From Garcia nutans (taxonomy: Eukaryota; Streptophyta; Magnoliopsida; Malpighiales; Euphorbiaceae), in assembly GCA_947685225.1 (NCBI GenBank), contig CANTUV010000039.1, forward strand, positions 39,176,001 through 39,240,000: a DNA stretch of 64,000 nucleotides, read 5' to 3'. Positions within the stretch are counted from its first letter, which is position 1; the number at the start of each line of letters is the position of its first letter. Below, piece by piece: positions 26,475-37,309 of the stretch. Under the pieces are notes generated by a model, which had not been told where the DNA came from, made no database searches, and saw only the letters and a list, made by a program, of their open reading frames with translations. The translations under genes and the position numbers were made by a program.

Positions 26475-27079
26475 TAATTAAAAGAGAAAATTACACGATT
26501 TACTTCTTTTGGACTTTTTCTGTTTTATTTGTACTGCTCTTATTATTATTATTTTTTCATTTTAACTTTTTTTCATATATACTATTCATTAGATTTTTCT
26601 TTTTAGAAATATGCCTTTTCCTCTCCCTCATCTTCTTCAACGTCTTTCCATCTTCATCTTCCTCTTTCCTTCTCTTTTTCTATGTTTCTTTTTTTTTTCA
26701 TCTATTTTCATCTTTGGTCCATCATTAGCTTTCCATCATCCACCACTGCCGCGTCTTCTCCACCGTCAACGCCTCTTCTCCTCCATCACTGATCTCTTCT
26801 TCTATTTCTTTTGATTTTTTTATATGTTTTTATTTCATCAAAATCAAACATATTTTTTTTTTATTTTGTTAACCACAATAAGATGAAGAAGAAACATTAA
26901 TCAAATGGATAAAATCTCGCAGCACTTTGTGTTTTTAAGCCTTTTTTTTTGTTTTAATTGTTTTTGGTCTTCAATTATAATAATTGGAGATTTTTATGGT
27001 TCAACTGTAACACACTCTATATATTTGATAAAATGATCAATAGGAAGATTTGTTTTTTTAATTTTTTCGCTTTTCTACA

Positions 27080-27262
27080 TTCATTAAAAAGTTTTTTGTA
27101 TCTCGTCACATTTATTAAATTACATACAACATATATAAAATTTAAAACTATAACATATAATTTTTGAAACTATCATATTTAACAAATTATATATAACATA
27201 TATAACATATAGAAATTTATATATGCTTGTTAATATGAAATTGATCGTATATGATAGATTAC
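27080..27262. repeat. AT-rich tandem repeat, left part
   Basis: Units of the type CATATTTAAC..ATTATATATAACATAT followed by TATATGCTT.TTAATATGAA. They are the same family as 29345-30110, so the CACTA element landed inside one array. Confidence 0.6.
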
Positions 27263-27265
27263 ATG

Positions 27266-29342
27266 CACTACAAAAAAAATTGACTTTTAATAGCAAATTT
27301 GCAAAACCGTCTCTAAACAAATGGGAAAAAAAAATTTACCCCTTAGTTGTTTCCCTCACTCTCCCTTATTTCCCTCTATTCTCCATTCTTTCCCTCTCTC
27401 TCCCTTCGAAAACTTAAAACAGATTCACTTTAATAATTTCATCGGTGAAGCCATTGAAGATTGTATTGAATTCACCATCCCAATCTTATTTTCCCCTCAC
27501 CATCAACAATCCAGTGCCTTACATTTGCCTAAATAGAATTTACGGTATGTTTTTAGTTTTTGATTTAGGGTTCTTTATTTGTTTCCCCTCTTTGAAATTA
27601 ATTTGATTCCATTTCTTAAGTTTTGAAATAATGGTTCAATTCAAACCCTAATTTTCCTAATATGCATTTTCTCAAAGAATTTCAAGCCAGTAAGCTCTCT
27701 CTCTCTCCCTCCCACCCTTTTTCCCTCTATTCCTGATAATTAGTGACTCTAAAACTAAAATTTCCTTGTATAGATCTAGAATCATTGCCTAATACTAGAA
27801 TACACATGATCTAATGCCTTGCATTTAAATTATTACTACCATAAAGTCCTAGTTTTTTTTTTAATCAAAATTACAAAATAACACTAGCAAGAACTAATAA
27901 AATCACATACACAAACCATTTTCAAATTCGTTGTAAATGTGCAAGTTATTTTATCTAAGTAAACTGAATTGCTTGGTTATATCATTCCATGTTATGGAAT
28001 TGTTACCAATGACATGATTTCTAGTTCAACTACCTTTTGGCTTTGAATTTGCACATTATATAATTACCTAGTTTAATAAACAACTCAAGTTCAGAGGGTC
28101 AAGTCACTAAAAGAGATTCCCTCAACTTTGATGAACTTCCAGCAGATAAAATTCCAATTTTTTTAAATATTTGGCAAAAGAAAAGAAAAAATGTCTCGAC
28201 ATTTTTCTAATAATTTCTATGGAACAACTTTGTACATGCATTAAATGTAAATAAAAAAAAGTGTGGATCGTGACCTTGATGTGTACCGCAACCTCCTTTC
28301 CAAGCTGGTTCAAGCAAAAGAGTTGCTTAAGGAGTGTGTGGACAGGTACAGGAGAAAATATATTCCACTTTATTATATTCAGTTTCTTTTAATTCTTTAC
28401 AGCATAATGGGATTCTACTTATTTAGTTGGTGTTGCAAACATAACAACACCAACTACTGTGCTTTGGAGGACTAAGATCATTGGCTATTGTGTAGATGTT
28501 TTGCAGTTGTTAATATTAGGATAGGTCCGTATTGATTAGTTTTTTGTAGATTTTGGATAGAAATGTCATTGCTTAGTAGTATAACTAGCTTGTTTGTTGT
28601 TAATTTATCTATTGTTTTTTTTTCTAATGATTTGCTTTGTTTAATACAATATAACATCTCCACTTAACCATTTTCTCTATTTTGAGTAATTATAGCAAAT
28701 TGTTATGCAGGCTTATGATGCTCGCAGTAGTCAATATGTGGTCACAGAGAATCGAGTGTACTTACAAATAACTTTTCATATTCAAATTATGCTAGCAATA
28801 ATAATGGTGGAAATTGAAAATACTTTGTTGGGGCTTTTTATTTTTTATTTTTTAATATTGTAATTATATTGTTATTGGATACAAATATGTACATTTGTTC
28901 ATCATTAAATTTAATCAATTACTTTCTTGCATGTATGAATATTAAAATTAAGATTCCATTTATAAAAAAATTATATTTTCGTCATATTCATATTGTATAT
29001 ATAATATAAATATTATTCAAATTCAACATGTCAAAATAAATATTATAGGGGCTATTTTAGCTGCTTTTATAGAAATGTTGCTACAAAAGTCTGAATAAAA
29101 AAATATAAGTGTAGTTATTTATGGCCGTTAAAATAGCCCCTGCATGGTTATCATTGTTAATTTGTAGAGGCAATGCAACAACTTACCCTAGTGCTCCTAA
29201 AACTTGCAAGGAAAATTGTAGAAACCGAGCCTATCACAGCGTAAGTGGGGCAGCTATAAAACTGTCACTAGACATTTTAGAGGTGGTTAAAATTGGCCGT
29301 ATGAAAAGGAAAGTACCTCTGTAGCCCTCTTTTATTGTAGTG
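27266..29342. mobile_element. CACTA (CMC/EnSpm-type) non-autonomous element, 2.1 kb
   Basis: It starts CACTACAAAAAAAATTGAC and ends TCTTTTATTGTAGTG, the terminal signature of CACTA elements. The flanking triplets ATG (27263-27265) and TTG (29343-29345) agree at 2 of 3 positions. Subterminal sequence at both ends carries words typical of the superfamily's transposase-binding region (TTAATAGCAAATTTG, GGGGCTATTTTAGCTGC). No TNPA- or TNPD-like coding region is readable. A GC-richer exon-like piece lies at 28261-28344. Confidence 0.8.
28261..28344 (+). pseudogene. Exon-like fragment inside the CACTA element
   Basis: The open frame VDRDLDVYRNLLSKLVQAKE, continuing LLKECVD, is clearly richer in G+C than its surroundings and ends at AG|GTACAG, a plausible intron donor. 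A second piece at about 28710-28760 (AYDARSSQYVVTENRV) follows a CAG acceptor and could be another exon. The parent gene is not recognised. It is either captured host sequence or a decayed transposon gene. Confidence 0.35.
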
Positions 29343-29344
29343 TT

Positions 29345-30110
29345 GTAACATATAAAATAACATATAAACGTTTGTACGTACTTCTTCATCTAGATTTCAT
29401 CATATTTAATAAATTATATGTAATATATATAATATATAAATTTTGAATTTATCACATTTAATATATTATGTGCAATATATATAACATGTAGAAGTTTACA
29501 TATGCTTCTTAATATGAATTCATCATATTTAACGGATTATATGTAATATATATAACATATGAAATGACATAAAAATTTTGTATGTACTTCTTCATTGATT
29601 TCATCATATTTAATAGATTATATGCAATATATATATATATATATATAATATGGAATCCATCATATTCAATGAATTATATGTAAAATCTATATCATATAAA
29701 AGTTTATATATGCTTCTTAATATGGAATTCATAATATTTAACATATTATATGTAACATATATAACATATGAAATGGTATGTAGAAGTCTAGAATTTTAAT
29801 TTTATTAAATGATATGCAGTTTGTATAATATTTAAAAACTTTATATGCTACTTCATCTTTAATCCATCATATTTAAATATCAAATTATATACAATATGTA
29901 TAATATATAAAACAACATTTACAAGCTTATTTGTTGATTATAAGTTTTATATGTTGATTATATGCTATATGTGTAATTTTATATGTTGGTATATATTATT
30001 TTATATGTTATATATACTATTTATATGTTATATATTGTTTTATATGTTGTATATGTTGTTTTATAAGTTTTATATGAAACATATAAAAAACATAAAACTT
30101 ATATGTTGTT
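29345..30110. repeat. Degenerate AT-rich tandem repeat, unit about 60-80 bp
   Basis: The repeated words are CATCATATTTAA, TTATATGTAATATATATAAC and TATATGCTTCTTAATATG. It includes an (AT)n run at 29625-29647 and decays into TATATGTT words by 30100. Confidence 0.7.
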
Positions 30111-30339
30111 TTATAACTAAAGAGTGACAATTTTGTAATTAATGCTTTCCATATTTTTGTAATTGATTTTGTCGCTTCCGTATTTTTGAAAGCTTTTAAA
30201 ACCCATTATATTATTGAAAATAATTTTTGTTTTTTTAGTTAGTTTTGTAATTTTCCCTAATCAAAATTGGTCGATTATCATATTGAATCTTTGTTAAATA
30301 GAAAACTGGGCACATTCATTAAATAAATTTTGCTAAGTG

Positions 30340-31550
30340 CTTGTGTGAACGGACTGGACTAATAAGGAGTCATCACTCGGTACAGACCGAGAATGCAATC
30401 TTGAAATATGGGGCTAACTTAATAGATGATCCTTAGTGAAGAGGGTCAATATGATTCTTTATATTGGGTTTGTTGATGGTAATATACTAATTACTAAGTC
30501 AAACGATCTAAATGGGTCATTCCTTGCATTTACTAAGAAGCCATATAGAGATATATTTCTAATGATAGTTTTATAAGAGCATGTATATATAAATAAAATA
30601 AATATGCATGGTATGCAATGAGCAGTTATAACATCATCAAATTATAATAATTATACATCAAATATAAAGAAGCTATAAAAGATACAACCATTAGTTCAAC
30701 TTCATAAGATATCATGTGAATTGATCATATAAAACTCTAAGAATAATATAAATTTCATCATATATACAACAACCTATTAACGAACTTAAAATCTCATTTA
30801 TCAAAGGAAACATAAAAAACATAAGCTTTTAATCATGTTCCCTTTGAATCATAGATTATCATGCCAAATGATCATATGATTCCAACATCCAAAATGAGAA
30901 ACATATTCGAGATTAAAACATGGCAACAAATAAATCTATATCAAAAGCTTTACGAACATATTGCAAAACTATTAAAAGCTTTGTAGGAGCTTAACCCTCA
31001 GGTTTTACAAAATTCTATTAAGTGATCTCATTTTTATTATAATACACTTTTGTTTAAGCAATTAGAATTAATGGTAAGAACTTAAAGAGATGCAATACTG
31101 ACCCTAAAGTGATGAATATAACAATAGGTGTTTAAAATCAGATTAAGTTGAATCCCCTCAAGTCTTGGTCTTGATCAACTCCAATTTAAGGCAAAGTATA
31201 TGAAAAAGATACTTATTAATGGTTTAAGAATGATTAAAGCTTCTTTTGGATGGATTTATGTACTTAATTGATGCTATTTTAATGGATTTCATGATTTCAG
31301 GTCTAAATTTATATAGATGCAAGGTTATTGCTCTTGTGCTTTAGTTTTAGACTTGATGATGGTAACTCCTCTTCAGTTGGATTGATCTTTAGTGTGTTTA
31401 CCCTTAATTTTGGCCCTAAAGCTAGTTTAATCTTAATTAATAGAGGTCAGGTTAAGTTTGGTCCATTCTTAATGGCTTAAGCCTGGGTTAAAGCTTTTTA
31501 TTAGATTGGTCCAGTTTTATAAGGCCAATAATAAGCCGGTTCAATTTTTA
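30340..31550 (+). mobile_element. Retroelement-like remnant upstream of the LTR fragment
   Basis: It contains AAGGAGTCATCACTCGGTAC followed by AGACCGAGAATGCAATCTTG, a kind of sequence I associate from memory with Gypsy/Tat leaders or LTR borders. No coding potential is readable. The assignment rests on this block and on adjacency to the LTR fragment that follows. Confidence 0.3.
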
Positions 31551-31617
31551 GAGCCCTAAAATGGTTTCATCCGAAGTTAAATGGGTTCGGTTTTGTTTAA
31601 ATGATATGGGCCATGTC

Positions 31618-31848
31618 CATATTGAATTGGGGGGTGTCTTAGAAATATCTAATTGGGAACTTTCTAATTCGATATGGAGATGTTCATATCGAATTGGACA
31701 CCCAATTCGATATGAACATCAATCATATCAAATTGGAGCTTGTCCAATTCGATATGAGCACATCCATATCGAATTGGACAAGCTCCAATTCGATATGAGA
31801 TATGAGTTAATTCTCATATCGAATTGGCCCACTTTTCACTTCGATATG
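31618..31848. repeat. Array of AATTCGATATG in alternating orientation
   Basis: Copies alternate strictly. Reverse copies (CATATCGAATTGG or a one-base variant) lie at 31618, 31685, 31724, 31765 and 31815; forward copies (CCAATTCGATATG or close variants) at 31666, 31702, 31744, 31785 and 31840. Neighbouring copies can pair as hairpins. Confidence 0.9.
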
Positions 31849-32030
31849 TTTTGGTTTATGTTGAATTTAAACTATTTTAATTTGATATGGATGGGTTCCA
31901 TGTCAAAATAAATTGATTTTAATTTGATATGATTCCTGATTTGGATTTAATCCGAGCCGTGCTTAAATTGGAAATCCGGATTAAGCTCGGATGAAGCTTG
32001 GTCGTTGCTAATTTTAACCTAATTGATTCC

Positions 32031-32038
32031 TATAAATA
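32031..32038 (+). promoter_or_regulatory. TATA box of LTR family A
   Basis: TATAAATA about 180 bp after the motif array, in the same position relative to the array and leader as in the related LTRs. Confidence 0.55.
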
Positions 32039-33123
32039 GGAAGCTTAAATCAAGAGACGGGCAACAAGAATTAATAGCCACAATTATCAAAAGCCAGAAA
32101 TATTAAAAGAGACGAGAGCAGCTACAATCATTAAAAAGCAACAATAAACATAAAGAAGAGACAAGTAGCAATTAAAAAACTACACATAGAATACTACCAA
32201 TAGACAAAAATTAATACACAGGAGGAAGGTAGTAGCCACTGTCTTCATCTCACTCAAGCAAGACTCAACATTGGTGCAGGCAAGAGGCTTGGATCAATGT
32301 AAAATATTGGTAGAGCCAACAATGGAGGTTTGAATTTATTATTGTTTTAAATTTACAATAGTTGTTTTATTTATTAACATTATTTTTAGAATCACAGTAG
32401 CATTTAGTTTTCAAACATCATCGGGCAGTAGCTTGCAATTTATATTAATCCTTTGAACTATTATTATTTTGCACAATAATTTGTTAGAACATTCAATAGC
32501 CAAATCACTAGTAGTATTAAAATTGTTCGTTTCACCAAAAACCTTAATAATGTGATTTAACTTGATTCAAAACCCTAATAATATATGGAATCCAATCTAT
32601 TTTGTTCCAAAACCTTAAAAACCCTAGGTTTACATGACTAACCTTTAGTTTTTGATCAATCCTAATTTAAACATAAAAGCCTAGTTTACATGTTTAAAAA
32701 TCTAGAAATATTAATTCATACCAATAAACCCTAAACTTATATATCTTATGCTTTACTTAATATTAAAACTTAGGCTTAATTATTTGGTTCGTTGTTATAT
32801 GCTTGTAATGGATGATTTACTTTTATTTATGATGAATGGTTGAATGCTTTTTATTGGTTTATTTTTTTTAATCCGTTTATTTATAATTGTTCAAAAGTAA
32901 TAAATAATTATCACAATATTATTTATAATATTTGAAATAATTAATTATATTCATATTTTTAAAATTACAAATACAAATAAAAAATTAACTAGGATGTTCT
33001 CAACATTTAACAACTTGGAATAACAAACCAAATGGCCCTCAAGTCTCTTTCTCAATAAGATAAAATTGTATTTATATATAATTTCCACCAAACCAACAAA
33101 TGCAAACAAATTCATTCATAAGC

Positions 33124-34182
33124 TCAAAATGAGTTCATTGTTAAAACATAGCTCTTCTTCATCTTCACCATTTCCCTCACAGCTTCATCAAATGCCTTTT
33201 TCTCACAGTCGTTTCCATCAAAGCCAAAAAAATCACCATTATACTCATCATATTCATCACTCGGCCCCTTTGTATTCGCTCCATCAGCAGGCTTAATTAC
33301 AATAAGTGTTGCTCCCTTCATTAAATATCCTGTTTCTGGTAAATCAAGCACAGGCAAATACAATAATTTCATACTCAAATCTGGTACTCGACTCCTCTCC
33401 ATTGATGATTCTAACGAATTCATTTGATTCTTCATGTCAAGAAGTAGATCTTTCCCTAAACAAAGCTTTCCTTTCTTATTAACATCACTTATTATAACAT
33501 TTTCAAGATTTTGATGCTCTGTTAAAATTTTCTTTAATAACCAATGCCTAGCAGATGCATCAATCAAGCAAGAAATTGCCCAAATAATTCGTAACTTAAG
33601 CTCTTCATCTGTTAAAACATGTTCAAGATTGTCTTCTGTCTGGTTGTAAAAATGATCCTTACATTCTTGAAATGAATTAGCACCAAGAACAATACAATTC
33701 TTGAGCTCCCCACCAAATTCTGCTTTCCATTTGAGAAAAGAATCAATACCCTTTTCCTCAAATCCTATTTCACAACCAGTACCATGAGAAGGAACCTCTA
33801 TTTTCAGAGATTTAACATCTTTGAATTGCTTCAAAATTACATCTGGAGAGTAAAATGAGGCTTTACCAATAGTTGAATTTGACTTATTGGAATTAGCTTT
33901 GATATGGTTAAAGAATTGGAGAGATCTGGAAATGAATTTATTGAGCAAAATCTTGAAAAGATTAAAGGGTAATAATTTATGAGTTGATTTTGAATTGGAT
34001 ATGCAAGGAGGGATTGAAAGAAAAATGGTGTTTGTTTGGAGAACAAGAGAAGCAAAGCGTCTGGAGACAGAGAGGCATAGAGTAAGAGATTTTGCATCAT
34101 TTAGGCTGTTGAAGATAAGAAGAAGAAGAGGGTCTGGTAGAAGATCAAAGTAATCAACTTCTTCTTCTTCTATGGAATTCAT
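33124..34182 (-). CDS. F-box protein, AUF-like (auxin up-regulated F-box family)
   Basis: Single-exon gene of 352 residues, predicted to be the substrate-binding subunit of an SCF ubiquitin ligase. The F-box lies at residues 9-50 (FDLLPDPLLLLIFNSLND and SVSRRFASL). Downstream are blocks I associate with the AUF1/AUF2 group and its Arabidopsis relatives: LKWKAEFGGELKNCIVLGA (150-168), ELKLRIIWAISCLIDASARH (195-213) and LMKGATLIVIKP (287-298). The C-terminus is acidic with YDEYNGDFFGFDGND. I chose the ATG at 34182 because the F-box then sits near the N-terminus as in relatives; the upstream in-frame extension to 34296 has no ATG and begins at TTG. No stop or frameshift interrupts it, and it is the only intact gene in the window. 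It has no gene neighbours; transposons flank it on both sides. The AUF assignment is from memory of the family. Confidence 0.9.
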   Translation of the reverse strand: MNSIEEEEVDYFDLLPDPLLLLIFNSLNDAKSLTLCLSVSRRFASLVLQTNTIFLSIPPCISNSKSTHKLLPFNLFKILLNKFISRSLQFFNHIKANSNKSNSTIGKASFYSPDVILKQFKDVKSLKIEVPSHGTGCEIGFEEKGIDSFLKWKAEFGGELKNCIVLGANSFQECKDHFYNQTEDNLEHVLTDEELKLRIIWAISCLIDASARHWLLKKILTEHQNLENVIISDVNKKGKLCLGKDLLLDMKNQMNSLESSMERSRVPDLSMKLLYLPVLDLPETGYLMKGATLIVIKPADGANTKGPSDEYDEYNGDFFGFDGNDCEKKAFDEAVREMVKMKKSYVLTMNSF

Positions 34183-34379
34183 TGGTAATGGAATTCTTGG
34201 AATTTGTTTGTGTTGTTTTTGAAGAGAATGAAAGTTGGTGCTGTTCTGTAAAGGGGGAAAGAAAGCAAAAGGACAAGGCCACACGGTTTCGGCCAAAGCT
34301 ATGGACGCTTAAAAATAGAGTAGCCCAACTTATTTATTTTTTCTTTTTCATATTTAATTTGAGAGGAAAGTGCTATTAA

Positions 34380-35100
34380 TGGCTAATCAACTTTGGTAGG
34401 TGAGCTATAAAACTATACTGTTACCAAATTCATATAGCATATTGATGAGCACATTTTCTGTTAATTAGTTTAAATATTTTTTATTTTTTAGAAATTAAAC
34501 TTTTTTTTGCTAATATTAATTAATTGACTTATAATATTATAATAAAATGCTAAAAATAATTTCAAAAAATTATTAAATATATTTTTTAATATAAAAAAAT
34601 TAATTGATTAAATAGATTTTTTTTTGTTTTAGTTTAAATATTTTATAATTTTAGAAATTAAATTTTTGTTAATATTAATTAATTGATCTGTAATATTATA
34701 ATTAAATGTTAAAAATAATTTTTAAAACTATTAAATAAAATTTTTTGTGAAATAAACAAAATTTATAGACTTTTTAAACTAAAACTTATTTTAGTTTAAA
34801 TATTAATCAATTAGTTTATAATATTATAATTAAATTTTAAAAAATAATTTAAAAAACTATTGAATAGATTTTCTTTTTGTGAAAATTTTATGTTTGCGCA
34901 TAGACAATTAAGGAGACTTCGGTATGCCTATAGACAAGTCAGAAGGCATTAACAAGTCGCTGCTATCTTTAATTAATATCATATTTTTGTAACTATAAAA
35001 TTTGTATACAGTAGAATTGAAAAAAAAAATAAATTGGTACCGAATATTTGAAAATGAAATTTTGTATTAGGTTAGTTTTATAATTACCTCATAAATTAAT
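34380..35100. other. AT-rich sequence upstream of the F-box gene
   Basis: It contains three diverged copies of a TTAATTAATTGA.TTATAATATTATAA block (about 34515, 34675 and 34805). The core promoter would lie in or just right of 34200-34400; no convincing TATA box could be fixed by eye. Confidence 0.4.
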
Positions 35101-35109
35101 AATTGCTAG

Positions 35110-36240
35110 TTTTAACAAAAGCTCATGATTTTAGATTTTTTGAAGGGATTTTTGTAAAACTATCAATAAAAATAAATTTTATACTGCAAAAAGTTGTTTA
35201 TAATTTTAGAAAAAAGTTGCATTTAATTTTTAAAATTATCTCACTAATTAAAAAAAAGTTGCATTTAATTTTTAAAAGGTTATTGTATAGATACATTTCT
35301 GATTGACTTTGACAAACGAGTAAGAAAATTTTTAGCATTGGACGGCGGCAATTTTAGTAATGTTGGATTCGTTGAACGATAGACTTTTTATTAGTGTGGA
35401 AGGTATCGATAGTTGATCACCGAACAATAATAAATCTAAGAAAAACTGATCGGTGTACTATTTTTTTCTCCCTCTTCTTTTTTTTCTTCTGTTTCTTTCT
35501 CTCTTTTTTTTTTGTTTTCTTTCTCTTATAAATACATATATATTAATTTTTATTTTTATTTTTTACATTTCTTTTAAATTTAAAATAAATTTAAATTTTA
35601 AATTATTACAAAACTAATAAAAATTATAATTTTAAATTATATTTTCAACGTATAAAATATATTAATTTCTTTATAAAGGAATCATTTTAATTTTGATAAA
35701 AAATAAAAAATAACACACAAAAATAATATAAAAAGATAAAATACGTAAAAATATATTAATAAAAATTATTAAATTTATTTTTAAATAAAATTTACATATT
35801 CTGCATATAAAAATTAAATTTATTGTGTACACATTATATGAATATTGTATGTATCTTACGTAGATATCTTTAGATAACTGTAGATTTTATATATATTATA
35901 TATTTATTATTTATGTTGTGTGTATGTTATATATATATATATATTATGAATATATAATTTTTTTTAAAAAAATAAAGTTAAAAAATATTAAATAAATTTT
36001 ATAGATATTGTATAAATATTGTGTATATATTTAGTATATATTGTACATGTTTATGTTTGTTTTGTATATATTTTATATATAATGTATATATATATATTTA
36101 TATATGTTTATATATTTTGTATATATATTAAGAATATGAGAAAAAATTATTTATAAATAAAAAGCATAACAAACAAAAAAATAATAAAAATGCACCATCA
36201 TAAAAATTTAATAATAATAAGTAGCTAAATGCTTAAACAT
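35110..36240 (+). repeat. AT-rich dispersed repeat, copy 1
   Basis: This family recurs at 59099-59900 (same strand) and 63200-64000 (inverted). Shared landmarks are AATAACAC.CACAAAAATAAT, ATATATTAATAAAAATTATT and a TTATTGTGTA.A.ATTGT block followed by TGTGTATGTTATATA-like words. The start AGGGATTTTTGTAAAACTAT also resembles the beginning of the 21708-23629 element. No ends could be fixed. Confidence 0.45.
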
Positions 36241-36281
36241 ATAAACAAAATAGATTGGCTATGTATTTGAAAATGGGATAC

Positions 36282-37241
36282 GGGTATGTTCACTTATAAA
36301 AAATAAGACTTATTTTTTAAAAACTTTTCTGTAAAAAATAAAAAATAGAAGATGATATTCACATAATCTAATTTTCTAAAATAAAAGCAAGAAAATAAAT
36401 TTTTAGTTTTGTAAAATTCATGAGGAAAATAGAATATATATTTTAGTTGTTTTCCAAATTCCAAATTTCGAAATCTCAGGATTTCGGCGTCATTTTTTGT
36501 ATCATCTCATGATCATCTATCTTGGTGTAGATATTTTGTAAAAGGTCCTGGCAATGTTTTTTTTTTCTTTTTGACCAATACGATCGTAGCAAATATTGAC
36601 TTTCTTTTTTTTTTTTTGAAAATAATATTGACTTTCATATAAATAACTTTTTTCTTAAATTTCAATGAGTTTTTTTTTATGAGCATACAGTATTAAGTTT
36701 GCAAAAGTGAGTCAGTGAGGTTGAGAATCAAACAAATATTCTCTCTTAATCTTTTTAATTTATGCTTTTCTTTCTCTCTCGTGTATAAGAATAATAAAAA
36801 AATAAAAAATAAAAATATTTTAAAGATATCTTTTTTTCCTTTTAAAAATATATAATTTCCAACTTGCAATTTTAAAAATACTCCATTTTTTATTTTTTAT
36901 TTTTTAATTTATTTTATTCTTTTCTAATTTATGCGTAGACGTGATATTATATATTAATTTTTAAAAGTTTAAGAAATAATTTTTTTTATAATTTTTCATA
37001 AAAAATATTTTTGATTTTCTTTAAATATATATATATATATATTTAATTTTTAAAATAAAAAATTATTTTTCATTTTTATGAAATAAATGTTTTTTCTAGT
37101 TTTTCAAAAGAAAAAATTGTTTTTTATTTTCACTAAATCAATGCATTTTCTAAATTTTATGTAAAAAAAATAAATATTCTAATTTTCTTAGAAAACTAAA
37201 AATAAATAATAAAAAAATATTTTCTTTAAGTAAATATGCCC
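36282..37241. mobile_element. Possible foldback element with GGGTATG ends
   Basis: The left end GGGTATGTTCACTTA and the right end TAAGTAAATATGCCC are imperfect inverted repeats, and sub-terminal AAAATAAATTTTTAGTTTT-type sequence also occurs inverted. No matching flanking duplication is visible. The middle (36470-36760) is more GC-balanced and could be an insertion. Confidence 0.4.
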
Positions 37242-37309
37242 ATAGATTTTCGTAATCAATATAATTTCATTTTTTAAATATTAATTAGTTAGATTTTTTT
37301 GTAACATCT

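Larger units (their letters stand above)
26484..30257. mobile_element. MULE-type non-autonomous element carrying a nested CACTA element
   Basis: The left end GAGAAAATTACACG and the right end TTTTGTAATTTTCCC are inverted repeats. The flanking 9-mers TAATTAAAA (26475-26483) and TAATCAAAA (30258-30266) match at 8 of 9 positions. Without the CACTA insertion (27266-29342) it would be about 1.7 kb, close to the 1.9 kb element at 21708-23629 with a similar right end. The left part is pyrimidine-rich (26600-26820); the right part is an AT-rich tandem repeat. No transposase was found. Confidence 0.6.
31551..32890 (+). mobile_element. LTR fragment, Tat-like family A
   Basis: It shares its layout with the LTRs at 41214-43458 and 54435-55990: a motif array (31618-31848), a TATA box (32031), a leader with ATCAAGAGACGGGCAACAAG, GAGCCAACAATGGAGGTTTG corresponding to the donor-like block of the other LTRs, then AACCCTAA-rich sequence and TTTATGATGAATGG. 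The U5 hairpin block is missing, so the fragment is cut off near 32890. The open frame across 31561-31911 is made by the motif array and is not a gene. Confidence 0.6.

Noticed and set aside
26447..26814. Hydrophobic Phe/Leu/Ser-rich open frames
   Set aside because: Translation of a pyrimidine-rich tract inside a MULE-type element.
29121..29324. 67-codon open frame at the end of the CACTA element
   Set aside because: Subterminal repeat sequence of the element, no recognisable domain.
31561..31911. 116-codon open frame
   Set aside because: It runs through the alternating AATTCGATATG array of an LTR; repeat-derived.
34183..34296. N-terminal extension of the F-box protein
   Set aside because: It has no ATG in frame; relatives start close to the F-box, so the ATG at 34182 is preferred.
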